Of a DNA stretch of 34,930 nucleotides, positions 18,965 to 27,945 are shown piece after piece. A program made the translations under genes and the position numbers. The stretch's first letter is position 1. Every line of letters begins with the position of its first letter. Under the pieces are notes generated by a model. It had not been told where the DNA came from. It made no database searches and saw only the letters and a list, made by a program, of their open reading frames with translations. Origin of the DNA: CAZRGV01 sp964599655 (lineage in GTDB: Bacteria; Planctomycetota; Planctomycetia; Isosphaerales; Isosphaeraceae); assembly GCA_964599655.1 (NCBI GenBank), contig CAZRGV010000062.1:1-34930 (forward strand). Direction: 5' to 3'.

Positions 18965-19288
18965 ATGCAACTGCCGCTCTATCGGTCAATCATGCACGTG
19001 ACTTATCCCGACGAGGCGATGGCCTACTGTTACGCGCTGGAGCCGATTCCGGCCGAGGAGATGACTCGCGATGGACTTCTGTTGAGCTGGACCGACGAGT
19101 CGGGGCCGGAGCCGTTCGCGGTGATCGAGGTTCCCGATGACTCTCAGCTCACCAGCACCGAGGAGGGTTGGCAGTTGATGGTTCCGGATTCACCTCATGG
19201 GATTCATATTGATGAAGTGCTGGATCTGGCGATGAATCATTCTCACGGTCTGGCGATCGTCAAGGGCCCTCGAAACGGTGAATGGTAA
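18965..19288 (+). CDS. Hypothetical protein, 107 aa
   Basis: This is a small acidic protein without signal peptide or membrane segment. It starts MQLPLYRSIMHVTYPDEAMAY and ends with HSHGLAIVKGPRNGEW. GAGG six nucleotides before the ATG at 18965 supports the start; an in-frame TTG at 18953 is less likely. Base composition by codon position fits coding sequence. I do not recognise the family. It stands alone between the oxidoreductase operon and the TetR gene, so context gives no function. Confidence 0.65.
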   Translation: MQLPLYRSIMHVTYPDEAMAYCYALEPIPAEEMTRDGLLLSWTDESGPEPFAVIEVPDDSQLTSTEEGWQLMVPDSPHGIHIDEVLDLAMNHSHGLAIVKGPRNGEW

Positions 19289-19752
19289 CCGTCGGCCGTT
19301 CGATTGGTGGGAGGCCGAGACGAGGCGGCTCCGATCAGGAGGCGTGTTGGGCGCTTCGTCTCGACGGATCGAAGGGCAGGGGCGGGCGGCCGCGAGGTCA
19401 TCGCCCGCGCTTCCAGGGTCGTTCGAGGGTCGCGGCCATCGACCGAAATCAAATCGGCTCGTGGAATTCGCGACGTTTTGATCCGATTTTCGAGAATCGT
19501 CGCTGCCGCGGAATCCAATTGTAGAGGTTTCCGCCTTCCAGCGCTTGGGAATTCGGTATGGGGATTCGCAAGTTGCGGGATTGGCGGATCTTATGATCGA
19601 GCCCCGCCCACTCTCCACGAACTCGACCCGAGTGGTCGTCCTACCCGATCGAGCCGTGTCCTGAATCGCCAGAAAAGGCAAGAAACGCGCGGCGTTTCCA
19701 TCTTTTTGTGGCTAACCCGCCTGTTGACGCGGCGAGGGAACACCTTCCATTG

Positions 19753-19765
19753 GAACGAAACGTTC
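19753..19765. promoter_or_regulatory. short palindrome, possible TetR operator
   Basis: GAACG and CGTTC are perfect inverted arms around AAA, 172 bp before the TetR gene. Autoregulated TetR proteins bind palindromes in their own upstream region, but 5-bp arms can occur by chance. Confidence 0.25.
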
Positions 19766-19875
19766 GCCTTGTGGGGCGCGTTAATGATTACCCAAATCCC
19801 CGCAATGGATGGGAGAGGCACCACAACCGAGTCTCTGCCAAGGAGTTCATCCGCGGAATTCCGTCCAGAATGAGG

Positions 19876-19903
19876 TTGACGGAACGCTCGCCGACTGTAC
19901 GCT
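19876..19903 (+). promoter_or_regulatory. candidate promoter of the TetR-cyclase operon
   Basis: TTGACG (19876-19881, five of six consensus bases) is 16 bp from TACGCT (19898-19903, weak). A start near 19910 would give a leader of about 28 nt to the ATG at 19938. Confidence 0.3.
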
Positions 19904-19937
19904 CCTGACTGACCGATCAATAAGCCAGGGAGGGGGT

Positions 19938-20543
19938 ATGACGCAAGGGGCGACTCGCGTCAGGGATCCGGAGGGGACTCGGTTGCGTGTTCTGGATGCG
20001 GCGGAGCGGGTTTTCGCCGAGCGCGGCTTCGCCGGAACCTCGATGCGCGACATTTCCGTCGCGTCAGGCACCTCGCAGCCCCTGATCCACCATCATTTCG
20101 GCAGCAAGGAGGAACTGTACTCGGCCGTCAAGCAGCGGTTGATCGAGGATTACAACCGGCGATTGCCCAAGGCGGCCCGCGTCAAGGACCGTCCCTTACG
20201 GGTTCGAGCCGAAATGCGGCGCCTCTTCGTGTTTCTCCGTGATAGTCGCGCGCTGCTTCGGATCTCCGCCTGGGCTCGGCTGGAAGGGGACGACCGGCCC
20301 TGGCCGGGCGAGCGCGAGTTGTTGGAGGCCCTCCGACAGCGGATCGAAACCGCGCAGCGTCGCCGACTGATTCGCAGGGACCTCGATCCCACGCTGTTAA
20401 ACATCATGCTGGTCGGTCTGGTCTCTTACTGGCTCGACAACCGTCTTTATTACGCGGACGACGTGGATGGTGTGCCCGACGACAACGCTTACCTTCGCCA
20501 GGCGATCGCCCTGGTCGAGCGTGGGCTGGCCCCGAGGTCCTGA
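19938..20543 (+). CDS. TetR/AcrR family transcriptional regulator
   Basis: This 201-residue DNA-binding regulator has an N-terminal helix-turn-helix (about residues 15-60): RVLDAAERVFAERGFAGTSMRDI, then SGTSQPLIHHHFGSKEELY, the standard TetR recognition helix region. The C-terminal ligand-binding part is helical and not diagnostic. AGGGAGGGGG directly before the ATG at 19938 is a strong ribosome site. The stop is 56 bp before the squalene-hopene cyclase gene on the same strand, so the two may be one operon and the regulator may control hopanoid synthesis. That link is inferred from position only. Confidence 0.92.
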   Translation: MTQGATRVRDPEGTRLRVLDAAERVFAERGFAGTSMRDISVASGTSQPLIHHHFGSKEELYSAVKQRLIEDYNRRLPKAARVKDRPLRVRAEMRRLFVFLRDSRALLRISAWARLEGDDRPWPGERELLEALRQRIETAQRRRLIRRDLDPTLLNIMLVGLVSYWLDNRLYYADDVDGVPDDNAYLRQAIALVERGLAPRS

Positions 20544-20599
20544 GCGGCCGTACGCTCGGAGTGTGCAACCGTGGTTTGGAGACTCTCGGAGACGTCAGG

Positions 20600-22663
20600 A
20601 TGACGACGATTGCTAGCTCCCCCTCGACGGCCTTGCCCGCCAGCCCGTCGACCAGCAGACTCGACCGTGGTATTGCCCGGGCGGTGCGATGGCTCGAGGG
20701 CGAGCAGGACCCGGAAGGCTTCTGGGTCGGCATGCTGGAATCCAACTGCTGCATGGAGGCCGAGTGGATCCTCGCCATGCACGTTCTGGGCGTCCGCGAC
20801 GACCCGAAGCAACCGGGCGTTGTGCGGGCGATCCTTGATCGGCAGCGGCCTGATGGGGCCTGGGAGGTCTACCACGGAGCCAAGGGCGGCGACATCAATA
20901 CGACCGTGGAATGCTACGCGGCCCTCCGCGTGGCCGGAGAGTCCTCCGACTCCCTGCCCCTGCGCAAGGCCCGGGAATGGATTCTAGCGCATGGCGGAAT
21001 GAGCCATCTAAGAAACTTCACCAAATATTGGCTTGCGTTGATTGGTGAATGGCCTTGGGGGCAAACGCCGACTCTGCCTCCGGAAATCGTCTTCCTGCCC
21101 TCATGGATGCCATTCAACATCTACCAGTTCGCCTCCTGGGCGAGGGGAACGATTTTGCCGCTGGCGATCCTCTCGGCCCGGCGCACCGTTCGGCCGCTAC
21201 CCCCGCAAGCCCGGCTCGACGAGCTGTTCCCCGACGGCCGCGATCGCCATGATCATCATCTTCCGCGCCGGCATAACTGGTTGTCCTGGGAAGGGCCGTT
21301 CTACCTGATTGACCGATTCCTCCGGTATTACACCCATTCTCCGATCCAGCCCGGGCGCGAAACCGCGATCCGGCTTTGCCTGGAATGGATCATCAAGCAC
21401 CAGGAGGCCGATGGAGCCTGGAGCGGCATCCAGCCCCCCTGGATTTATTCGCTGATGGCCCTTCATCAGGAGGGCTACCCGCTGGATCACCCCGTGTTGC
21501 AAGCGGGCCTCCGGGCCTTCGACGCCCATTGGTCCTACGAGCGAAACGGCGCGATCTACCTCCAGGCCAGCGAGTCGCCCGTCTGGGATACCGCCCTCTC
21601 CCTCCTGGCGATGCTCGACGGTCAGCGCAACATCGCCGACCACCCCTCGATGGGCCGAGCGCTCGACTGGCTGCTTTCCCATCAGGTGATGGCTCCGGGC
21701 GATTGGCAGGTCAACGCCCGAGGCGTTGACTGTGGCGGCTGGTCGTTTCAACGCGCCAACAACTTCTACCCAGACGTCGACGACACCGCCGTCGTCCTGC
21801 TCGTGCTGCAACGCCTCCGAGCCCAATTGACCGACACCACCGCGGTGGATGCGGCGATCAAGGCGGGTACCCGCTGGGTCCTGGGGATGCAGTGCGCCAA
21901 TGGAGGCTGGGGCGCCTTCGACCGGAACAACACCCACTTCTGGCTCAGCAAGATCCCGTTCTGCGACTTCGGCGAGCTGCTCGACCCGCCGAGTGTCGAC
22001 GTCACCGCCCATGTGGTCGAGGCGCTCGCGGCCCAGGGACGCGGCCTCGATGACCCGGCGATCGCGCGGGCCATCCGCTTCATCCAGTGCGAGCAGGAAG
22101 ATGACGGAAGCTGGTTCGGCCGGTGGGGTGTCAATCATATCTACGGGACAGCCGCTGTTCTGCCCGCGCTGCGCGCCGTCGGAATCGATACCAACGCGGC
22201 CTGGGTACGACACGCGGCCGACTGGATCGCCACCCACCAGAACACCGACGGCGGCTGGGGAGAATCGTGCGCTTCCTACATGGACGACGCGCTTCGAGGC
22301 ATCGGCCCCAGCACCGCCTCACAGACCGCCTGGGCGTTGATGGCCCTCCTGGCGATTGACACCCACGACTACGATGGAGCGATCGGTCGAGGTATCGACT
22401 ATCTCCTCGATCATCAGGTCGACGGAACCTGGAATGAGCCCGAGTACACCGGTACCGGCTTCCCAGGCTACGGCGTCGGCCAGCGCATCGACCTGGAACG
22501 GGCCCGGGGAACGCTGGATCAAGACACCGATCTTCAGCGCGCTTTTATGATTAATTATAATCTTTACCGGCACTATTTCCCCCTCATCGCGTTCGCGAGG
22601 GCCAGGGGTCACCTCGCCGGCCGCCGGTCGAAGTCGCTGGCCGTCGTCGAACCCGTTCCCTGA
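20600..22663 (+). CDS. shc: Squalene-hopene cyclase
   Basis: This membrane-associated cyclase (687 residues, normal length) converts squalene to hopene/hopanol, the first committed step of hopanoid lipids. The protonating DxDD motif is DVDD at 392-395 (in FYPDVDDTAVVL). QW-type repeats are seen throughout (for example QRPDGAWEVY near 82, QEADGAWSG near 268, CANGGWGAFD near 432, EQEDDGSWFGRWG near 498, QNTDGGWGES near 547). The C-terminal segment GTGFPGYG is also typical. The ATG at 20600 has GGAG eight nucleotides upstream. The TetR gene precedes it. No other hopanoid genes are in the window. It is the last ordinary chromosomal gene before the accessory region. Confidence 0.95.
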   Translation: MTTIASSPSTALPASPSTSRLDRGIARAVRWLEGEQDPEGFWVGMLESNCCMEAEWILAMHVLGVRDDPKQPGVVRAILDRQRPDGAWEVYHGAKGGDINTTVECYAALRVAGESSDSLPLRKAREWILAHGGMSHLRNFTKYWLALIGEWPWGQTPTLPPEIVFLPSWMPFNIYQFASWARGTILPLAILSARRTVRPLPPQARLDELFPDGRDRHDHHLPRRHNWLSWEGPFYLIDRFLRYYTHSPIQPGRETAIRLCLEWIIKHQEADGAWSGIQPPWIYSLMALHQEGYPLDHPVLQAGLRAFDAHWSYERNGAIYLQASESPVWDTALSLLAMLDGQRNIADHPSMGRALDWLLSHQVMAPGDWQVNARGVDCGGWSFQRANNFYPDVDDTAVVLLVLQRLRAQLTDTTAVDAAIKAGTRWVLGMQCANGGWGAFDRNNTHFWLSKIPFCDFGELLDPPSVDVTAHVVEALAAQGRGLDDPAIARAIRFIQCEQEDDGSWFGRWGVNHIYGTAAVLPALRAVGIDTNAAWVRHAADWIATHQNTDGGWGESCASYMDDALRGIGPSTASQTAWALMALLAIDTHDYDGAIGRGIDYLLDHQVDGTWNEPEYTGTGFPGYGVGQRIDLERARGTLDQDTDLQRAFMINYNLYRHYFPLIAFARARGHLAGRRSKSLAVVEPVP

Positions 22664-22811
22664 TCGGAGACCTCACCAGGCTTCGCGCGACGTCCGGATT
22701 TGCGCCGGTCGGGTTTCCGGCCCACTTCGGGCTTCCCGTAGCAGACGGACAAAAATCAACGCTGGCCCGGTTATTCCTTTAGGGCCGGATAGGCGGGCTC
22801 TGGTCGACGTC

Positions 22812-23126
22812 TCAGGGATCGTCGGGAAGCCGGTCGGCGTTGAGCTTGACGACGGGGTCCGATCGCAACGTGTCGTGATCGTTCGGAACCTCGGAATCGG
22901 CCACGATGCCGTAAAACGGTTGTCGCACCATGGACAGTAACGAGTGTTCGATCCGGAGCGGGTTGCGCCCATCGTGAATCGCTGCGGCGCACTGTGCCGT
23001 GAGACGAGTTGGCTCATCGAACTGAAGGATCGGGAGCAAACCGGCGTCGGTTGTGAGAGGCGCGGACGAAATCTCGACTTCCAAAGGCCGCGAGGGCAAG
23101 AAATCGAAGGAAATCTGCGAAACCGA
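22812..23126 (-). pseudogene. IS1380-type transposase fragment (N-terminal)
   Basis: The frame from a TAG at 23127-23129 to a stop at 22812 reads SFDFLPSRPLEVEISS, then LTTDAGLLPILQFDEPTRLT, HSLLSMVRQ, YGIVADSEVPNDHDTLRSDP and KLNADRLPDDP. These are the consecutive N-terminal blocks of IS1380-family transposases (TTDAGL, DHSLLDMVR, DHDTLRADPVFK). Only about 100 of the usual 430-480 residues are left; the DDE catalytic core is gone. The sequence up to 22664 on the same strand may be the far end of the element, but this could not be shown. It is a decayed insertion sequence next to the cyclase gene. Confidence 0.72.
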
Positions 23127-23189
23127 CTATAAACTCGGAGCGGGCCTCCGTGTTGGCGTGTAAGGCGTGGTGATTCAACACCTGACTCG

Positions 23190-23898
23190 CTGCTCAGCCG
23201 GCGCCACTGGCCCAGCCACGCGAACGTCCGCTCCACGCGCCAGCGGAACGGCAACACCTCGAACCGCTCCGCCTCCGGCCGCTTGTGCAACAGCTCCAGG
23301 CGGAGCGTGTTGCGGGCGCGCAGGCCCCGCACCCAGTCGGCGATCCCGCCGTTGTCGATCGAGTCGCCGACGATCCGCCTCAGCCGGCTGTAGCGGCGAC
23401 GCATCGGCCCCAGGACGAGCTTCGCCCCGTCGCGGTCCTGGATGTCGGCGGCATGCACCACGACCGAGAGGATCAGGCCGGGCGTGTCCACGACGATATG
23501 CCGCTTGCGGCCGTGGACCTTCTTGCCGGCGTCGTAGCCGCGCGGCCCCCTTTGTCGGTGGTCTTGACCGGCTGGGTGTCGATGATGCCGGCGGAGGGCT
23601 GTCGCTGGGGCCCCTCGGCGACCCGCAGGCCGCCGCGGAGCAGGTCCATGAGGCGATCGAAGGTGCCGCCGGCCTTCCAGCGGCGGAAGTACCAGTACAC
23701 GGTGGCCTAGTGGGGTAGGTCGTGCGGGAGTGCCCGCCACTGGCAGCCGGTGCGCGCGACGTACAGCAGGGCGTTGACGATCTCGCGGCGGCTGTGCTTG
23801 GCGGGGCGGCCCCCAGGCTTGGCGGCCGGGATGACGCGGCAGACCTGCGCCCACTGGGCGTTCGTCAAGTCACACGGGTAGGCGGTGCGTGTGTCCAT
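23190..23898 (-). mobile_element. IS5-family insertion sequence remnant, broken transposase
   Basis: On the minus strand from ATG at 23898: MDTRTAYPCDLTNAQWAQV, GGRPAKHSRREIVNALLYV, RTGCQWRALPHDLP, then TAG (23707-23709) in frame, then VYWYFRRWKAGGTFDRL and SAGIIDTQPVKTT (first catalytic Asp). A frameshift lies at a G run near 23545; one missing G restores KGGPRGYDAGKKVHGRKRH. GDSIDNGG (second Asp) and RRWRVERTFAWLGQWRRL (catalytic Glu) follow. The C terminus is lost near 23190 where the IS1380-type sequence begins. The premature stop and frameshift mean it is inactive, unless the errors are from sequencing. Terminal inverted repeats could not be fixed. Confidence 0.8.
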
Positions 23899-24258
23899 GC
23901 CGGAAGGCCAGGACACGCTTTCCCAAGAGGCAGTCAGAAGACGCACGCCGCCCACCCGCGCCGGGGCGGACGCTCTCTAATGCGTTATTGCATCATAGTA
24001 AACTGATTGACACAATTCTATCAAGAATATAACTCAGGATATAGGTCTATTGAAATTTCGATGTGGTGAAGCTGCTCTTGTCGAGAATCGCTTTTTCCGA
24101 TTCGGCCTCCGATGAAGCGGCCGTGGCCCGTTGAATCCGGCAGCCTTGGGACGTTGGTGGCAGGCACGAGGCCCTTGCTCATCCTCGCTTTCGGTGGCGG
24201 TCGGTGGGCCTCGAATGGTCGTAAATGGCTCGACAAGTGGGCCGTGTCCGTGGGAGCA
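23899..24258. other. accessory intergenic region with an AT-rich patch
   Basis: This is 360 bp between the IS5 remnant and the recombinase. Positions about 23975-24065 are much richer in A and T than the rest of the window and hold a good promoter (24007-24033). A 6-bp hairpin GAATCG-CTTTTTC-CGATTC lies at 24085-24103. No supported gene. Confidence 0.5.
24007..24033 (+). promoter_or_regulatory. strong-looking sigma-70 promoter without an obvious gene
   Basis: TTGACA (24007-24012, perfect consensus) is followed after 15 bp by TATAAC (24028-24033, five of six). The spacing is short. It points toward the recombinase gene in antisense and, 1.5 kb on, toward cas3. Confidence 0.4.
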
Positions 24259-25302
24259 TCAGATGACGATGCGCTCAACCTCGTCGAGGGTGATCTCGTC
24301 GCCGGTTCGGTCGTAGAGCTTGGTCGTCTTCGGCGACTCGTGGGCGGCGATCGCCTGGGCGTTCTCGATCGTGCCGCCGTTCTCCAGGTAAGCGGTGATG
24401 CCGGTGGCGCGGAAGGTGTGGTTGCAGATCGCCTCCGGAAGCTTCGCCGCCCTGGCCCGCCGCTTGACCATGTAGCGGGCGTCGCGGTCGGAGAGCGGCC
24501 GTTCGGTCAGCCGGCGACGGCGGTCGAAGGTGCGGAAGAGGGGGCCCTTGCGGTCGCCAGCGATGCCGGCCGCCGCGAGGTAGGCATCGACATAATCCTC
24601 GGCGTTGTGGTGGGCCGGGACGTGGTGCAGCTTACCGCCCTTCTCGTGCAGGCGGAACCAGGCCCTTCGTCCTTCCGTGTAATAGTCCTCGACCTTCATG
24701 CTGAGTACGGCACCGATGCGGGCGAAGCTGAAGACCATGACGGCGATCAGGGCTCGGTCGCGCAGGCCGATCAGGATGGGCTTGGTCGGATCGGGCTCGT
24801 GGGTCTCCGGGTTTTGTCCGTAGATCGGGATACTGTCGAGCAGCTGGCGGGCCTCGTCGGCGCGGAGCACGGGGGTCAGGCCGCGCTTGACGACGTGCTT
24901 GGGCCCTCGGACGGAGGCGGCGGGGTTGGCCTCGAGATGTCCACCGGCGGTCATCCAGTCGAGGCACATGCGGATGGCGGCGAGATGCTGCTTGACGGTG
25001 GGCTTGGCCTTGGCGGCGGTGAGCCGCTCGACGTAGGCGGCGACGTGCAGCGGCTGGATCGTTCGCAGGGCCAGGCCGTTCTGGTCACACCAGGCGAGGA
25101 AGTCGGCGACGGCGCGGGCGTAGGCCTTGCGGGTATTACGGTTGCGGATGGTGGCGGCGAAGAATTCGAGAAAGCGGGTCCGGGCGCGGTCGTCGGCCCG
25201 GGCGATGAGGGCCGGCAGCACGACTCCGTCCGGCCCGTGCGTGATCCGTGTCGGCGCCTTGAGGAGGACCTGTGGCCGATCGATTCGCTGATTTGCACCC
25301 AT
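24259..25302 (-). CDS. Tyrosine recombinase / integrase
   Basis: This 347-residue site-specific recombinase has the catalytic residues of the family: R195 (FSFARIGAVL), K224 (EKGGKLHHVPAH), H295-x2-R298 (NHTFRATGIT), H321 (AHESPKTTKLYDR) and the nucleophile Y330. A core-binding SAM-like domain occupies about residues 40-130 (AYARAVADFLAWCDQNGL...VKQHLAAIRMCLDWM). The ATG at 25302 has a GGGGGG stretch about 8 nt upstream; GTG at 25311 is an alternative. It is divergent from cas3 and lies between the IS remnants and the CRISPR-Cas locus. A perfect 12-6-12 inverted repeat lies 31 bp upstream of its start. No other phage or integron gene is seen, so it is a stand-alone recombinase. Confidence 0.93.
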   Translation of the reverse strand: MGANQRIDRPQVLLKAPTRITHGPDGVVLPALIARADDRARTRFLEFFAATIRNRNTRKAYARAVADFLAWCDQNGLALRTIQPLHVAAYVERLTAAKAKPTVKQHLAAIRMCLDWMTAGGHLEANPAASVRGPKHVVKRGLTPVLRADEARQLLDSIPIYGQNPETHEPDPTKPILIGLRDRALIAVMVFSFARIGAVLSMKVEDYYTEGRRAWFRLHEKGGKLHHVPAHHNAEDYVDAYLAAAGIAGDRKGPLFRTFDRRRRLTERPLSDRDARYMVKRRARAAKLPEAICNHTFRATGITAYLENGGTIENAQAIAAHESPKTTKLYDRTGDEITLDEVERIVI

Positions 25303-25332
25303 GCTTTTCACCCCCCCTGCCCCGCCTGATGA

Positions 25333-25362
25333 AATACCCGATAACGTCCTTTATCGGGTATT
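25333..25362. repeat. perfect 12-6-12 inverted repeat beside the recombinase gene
   Basis: AATACCCGATAA (25333-25344) and TTATCGGGTATT (25351-25362) are exact reverse complements around CGTCCT. Two 11-13 bp arms with a 6-8 bp spacer is the architecture of tyrosine-recombinase crossover sites. It could equally be an operator in the recombinase-cas3 divergent promoter region. No T-run, so a terminator is less likely. Confidence 0.75.
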
Positions 25363-25522
25363 CCCACCCTGGGACTTTCGTGGCCGTGGCGCAAACGGAG
25401 ATTGCATGCAATCCGGCGGTGTGAGCCAAAGACCGGCGGCACGTCCGAGCAATCGATCGGCCAGATGTCCCTAAAAACCAACTCAACGTCGCATTTGAAG
25501 TGTGTCTCGCTTTTATTCCCAC

Positions 25523-25550
25523 TTGCAATTAGGGGACAAAAGGATACTAT
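25523..25550 (+). promoter_or_regulatory. weak promoter candidate for cas3
   Basis: TTGCAA (25523-25528) and TACTAT (25545-25550), 16 bp apart, each match four of six consensus bases, just upstream of the cas3 start. Confidence 0.25.
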
Positions 25551-25570
25551 GTCAAGCGAGGCTGCCTCCA

Positions 25571-27895
25571 ATGATGCTCTCACATGGCACTCGTGAGGTG
25601 GAGTGGATCCTCTTGAAAACTCACTACGCCCATACGTTGCGGGGTCGACCAAAAGCGGATTGGCATCCGCTCATGGTTCACCTTGAGGGGTCGGCCCGTT
25701 TGGCCGAGCAATTCGCCTCGGCGTTCGACTCGGGCGAATGGGGCCGCCTGGCCGGCCTCTGGCACGATCTCGGCAAGTACAGCGACGCCTTCCAGGACTA
25801 TCTCTGCGAGAGTGCCGAATCGGGCGACGGCGTTCACAGGTCCGAGTTGACCGGCCGTGTCGATCACTCGACGGCCGGAGCCCAGCACGCCGATCGATTA
25901 GGTCCGGCGGGACGTCTGCTCGCCTACTGCATCGCGGGCCATCACGCCGGATTGCCCGACAACGTGGGCGGTGAATCCGGACTTTCAGACCGCTTGCACA
26001 AGTCGATCGAACCGATCCCCGCCGCGCCGGCGGATCTCCTGAAATTGCCGCTTCCTTGCCTCCCCCGCTTCAAGACCGCCGGAAACCGCCGACGGAAGGG
26101 CTTCACTCTCGCGTTCTTTACACGGATGCTCTTTTCCTGCCTTGTCGATGCGGACTTCCTGGATACCGAGGCGTTCATGGACCCGAAACGCGCCGCGCTG
26201 CGTCGGAGCGACCATGCGTCCTGCACACAGTTGCTCGCGCGCCTGGATGAACACATCGCCGACAAGCAGCGCCAGGCCGTAGACACACCCGTCAATCGTC
26301 AGCGGAGGGAAGTCCTGGCTGCTTGCCGAGCGAAGGCACACCTCTCTCCGGGATTCTTCTCCCTCAACGTCCCCACAGGTGGCGGCAAGACCCTCTCCTC
26401 CCTGGCGTTCGCTCTCGCGCACGCCGCCGAACACGGACTGCGACGCGTCGTTTACGCCATTCCGTTCACGAGCATCATCGAGCAGACGGCTGACGTGTTC
26501 CGCGAAGCACTCGGCGACCTGCGTGAAGAAGTGCTGGAGCACCACAGCAACCTCGAACCGGATGACCCCGAGCGTCAATCCGACCACACGCGACTCGCCG
26601 CTGAGAACTTCGACGCCACTCTGATCGTCACGACGAACGTGCAGCTCTTCGAGTCGCTGTTCGCCTCACGGACGTCTCGTTGCCGGAAGCTCCACCGCCT
26701 TGCGAAGAGCGTGATCATCCTCGATGAGGCGCAGACCTTGCCTCCCCGACTTCTGGCGCCGACCCTTGCCGCGCTGGAGGAACTAGTGATTCACTACGGA
26801 GCGACCGTCGTCTTCTGCACCGCCACGCAACCGGCGGTCGAGAAACGCGACGGCTTTCTCATCGGGCTGGACGGGGTCAGGCCGATCATCGACGATCCGA
26901 CTCGTCTCCATCAGGCCTTGCGGAGAACATCCGTCGAACTCCTGGAAACGGCGACCAACGAGGAACTCATCGAGTGTTTGCGAGGAGAGCGGCAGGTCCT
27001 CTGCGTTGTCAACTCCCGCCGACACGCCGCGGATCTGTTCAGGACCCTCGACGACCCGGACGCCTTCCATCTTAGCGCCTCGATGTGCGCCGCCCACCGT
27101 GCGGACGTGATCCGCGAGATTCGGCGCCGACTCGGGTCAGGCACGAATGAGCCCTGCCGAGTCGTTTCCACTCAGGTGATCGAAGCGGGCGTGGATATGG
27201 ACTTCCCCGCCGTGTACCGCGCGGCAGCCGGGCTCGACTCCATCGCACAAGCGGCGGGCCGTTGCAACCGCGAAGGCCTTCTCGCGGGCGAGGACGGCCG
27301 ACCGCGACTCGGTCGTGTGTACGTCTTCCACTACGACATGACGACCTATCCCACGGAAACGATGATCAGCCGTGGCGCGGCCTGCTTTTGCGAGATCGCG
27401 CCGGATCACAGGCATGACCCGCTTGCCCCAGAGGCCGTCGAGAACTACTTCAGGCTCCATTACTGGCAACAGGGCAACGACGACGGACGGGGATGGGATC
27501 AAGGGATCGATCGACAAAGCATCATGAAATGCTTTGACTACGATAGCAAGATCGGCCTGCACGCGCAGTTTCGCACGGCGGCCGCGGCTTATCGCCTTAT
27601 TGACGACGCACAGACGCCGGTGCTCGTCCCCCACGGCGAGCGCGGCCTGGCTTTGATCCGCGAACTGGAGCAGCTACCCGACTCGCCCGAGCCCGGGCGG
27701 CTTCGCGCCTTCGACCGGGCGGCACAGCGTTATGTCGTCGGCGTGTATGAGCGTGGGCTTCGAACGCTGGTTCAGAACGGTGTGCTGCTGGAGCGGCATG
27801 GGAGATATTACCTGGGAAACCCCGAGGCATATGACGACAAGGTCGGCTTGGACTTCGACGTTTTCGGACTCGGATTGGAGAGGTTGGTCCTATGA
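25571..27895 (+). CDS. cas3: Cas3 helicase-nuclease (type I-C)
   Basis: This is the effector nuclease-helicase recruited by Cascade to unwind and cut target DNA, 774 residues. The N-terminal HD nuclease has His in HLEGSARLAEQF (about 37), HDLGK (about 65-69), DHSTAG (about 98) and GHHAG (about 124). The SF2 helicase has Walker A PTGGGKT (about 268-274), the DEAQ box VIILDEAQTLP (about 385), STQVIEAGVDMDFP and QAAGRCNREG (motif VI). The start is uncertain: ATG at 25571 or 25574, GTG at 25598 or TTG at 25613 would all keep the HD domain. It is the first cas gene. A strong hairpin follows the stop by 22 bp, and the next cas gene (cas5c) starts only 518 bp later, so cas3 and the other cas genes may be separate transcripts. 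Confidence 0.95.
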   Translation: MMLSHGTREVEWILLKTHYAHTLRGRPKADWHPLMVHLEGSARLAEQFASAFDSGEWGRLAGLWHDLGKYSDAFQDYLCESAESGDGVHRSELTGRVDHSTAGAQHADRLGPAGRLLAYCIAGHHAGLPDNVGGESGLSDRLHKSIEPIPAAPADLLKLPLPCLPRFKTAGNRRRKGFTLAFFTRMLFSCLVDADFLDTEAFMDPKRAALRRSDHASCTQLLARLDEHIADKQRQAVDTPVNRQRREVLAACRAKAHLSPGFFSLNVPTGGGKTLSSLAFALAHAAEHGLRRVVYAIPFTSIIEQTADVFREALGDLREEVLEHHSNLEPDDPERQSDHTRLAAENFDATLIVTTNVQLFESLFASRTSRCRKLHRLAKSVIILDEAQTLPPRLLAPTLAALEELVIHYGATVVFCTATQPAVEKRDGFLIGLDGVRPIIDDPTRLHQALRRTSVELLETATNEELIECLRGERQVLCVVNSRRHAADLFRTLDDPDAFHLSASMCAAHRADVIREIRRRLGSGTNEPCRVVSTQVIEAGVDMDFPAVYRAAAGLDSIAQAAGRCNREGLLAGEDGRPRLGRVYVFHYDMTTYPTETMISRGAACFCEIAPDHRHDPLAPEAVENYFRLHYWQQGNDDGRGWDQGIDRQSIMKCFDYDSKIGLHAQFRTAAAAYRLIDDAQTPVLVPHGERGLALIRELEQLPDSPEPGRLRAFDRAAQRYVVGVYERGLRTLVQNGVLLERHGRYYLGNPEAYDDKVGLDFDVFGLGLERLVL

Positions 27896-27917
27896 TGCGC
27901 GAAACGTGCCTTGGCAG

Positions 27918-27945
27918 GATGGGCGGACCCGAAGGTCCGCCCATC
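27918..27945. terminator. strong 12-bp hairpin after cas3; UUCG loop on the minus strand
   Basis: GATGGGCGGACC (27918-27929) and GGTCCGCCCATC (27934-27945) are perfect reverse complements with a 4-nt loop. Read on the minus strand the loop is a C(UUCG)G tetraloop, the very stable form. It lies 22 bp after the cas3 stop on the plus strand and directly after the guide of the crRNA-like RNA on the minus strand, so it may end both transcripts. Neither side has a strong U-run. Confidence 0.7.

Larger units (their letters stand above)
19289..19937. other. long upstream region of the TetR-cyclase operon
   Basis: This is 649 bp without a supported gene; the frames crossing it differ in composition from the flanking genes and show no domain. 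It contains a candidate promoter (19876-19903) and a short inverted repeat GAACG-AAA-CGTTC (19753-19765) that could be an operator, both upstream of the TetR gene. Confidence 0.45.

Noticed and set aside
24112..25329. 405-residue plus-strand open frame opposite the recombinase
   Set aside because: The minus strand has all catalytic residues of a tyrosine recombinase; the plus frame is rich in Gly, Val and Asp without a fold, as shadows are.
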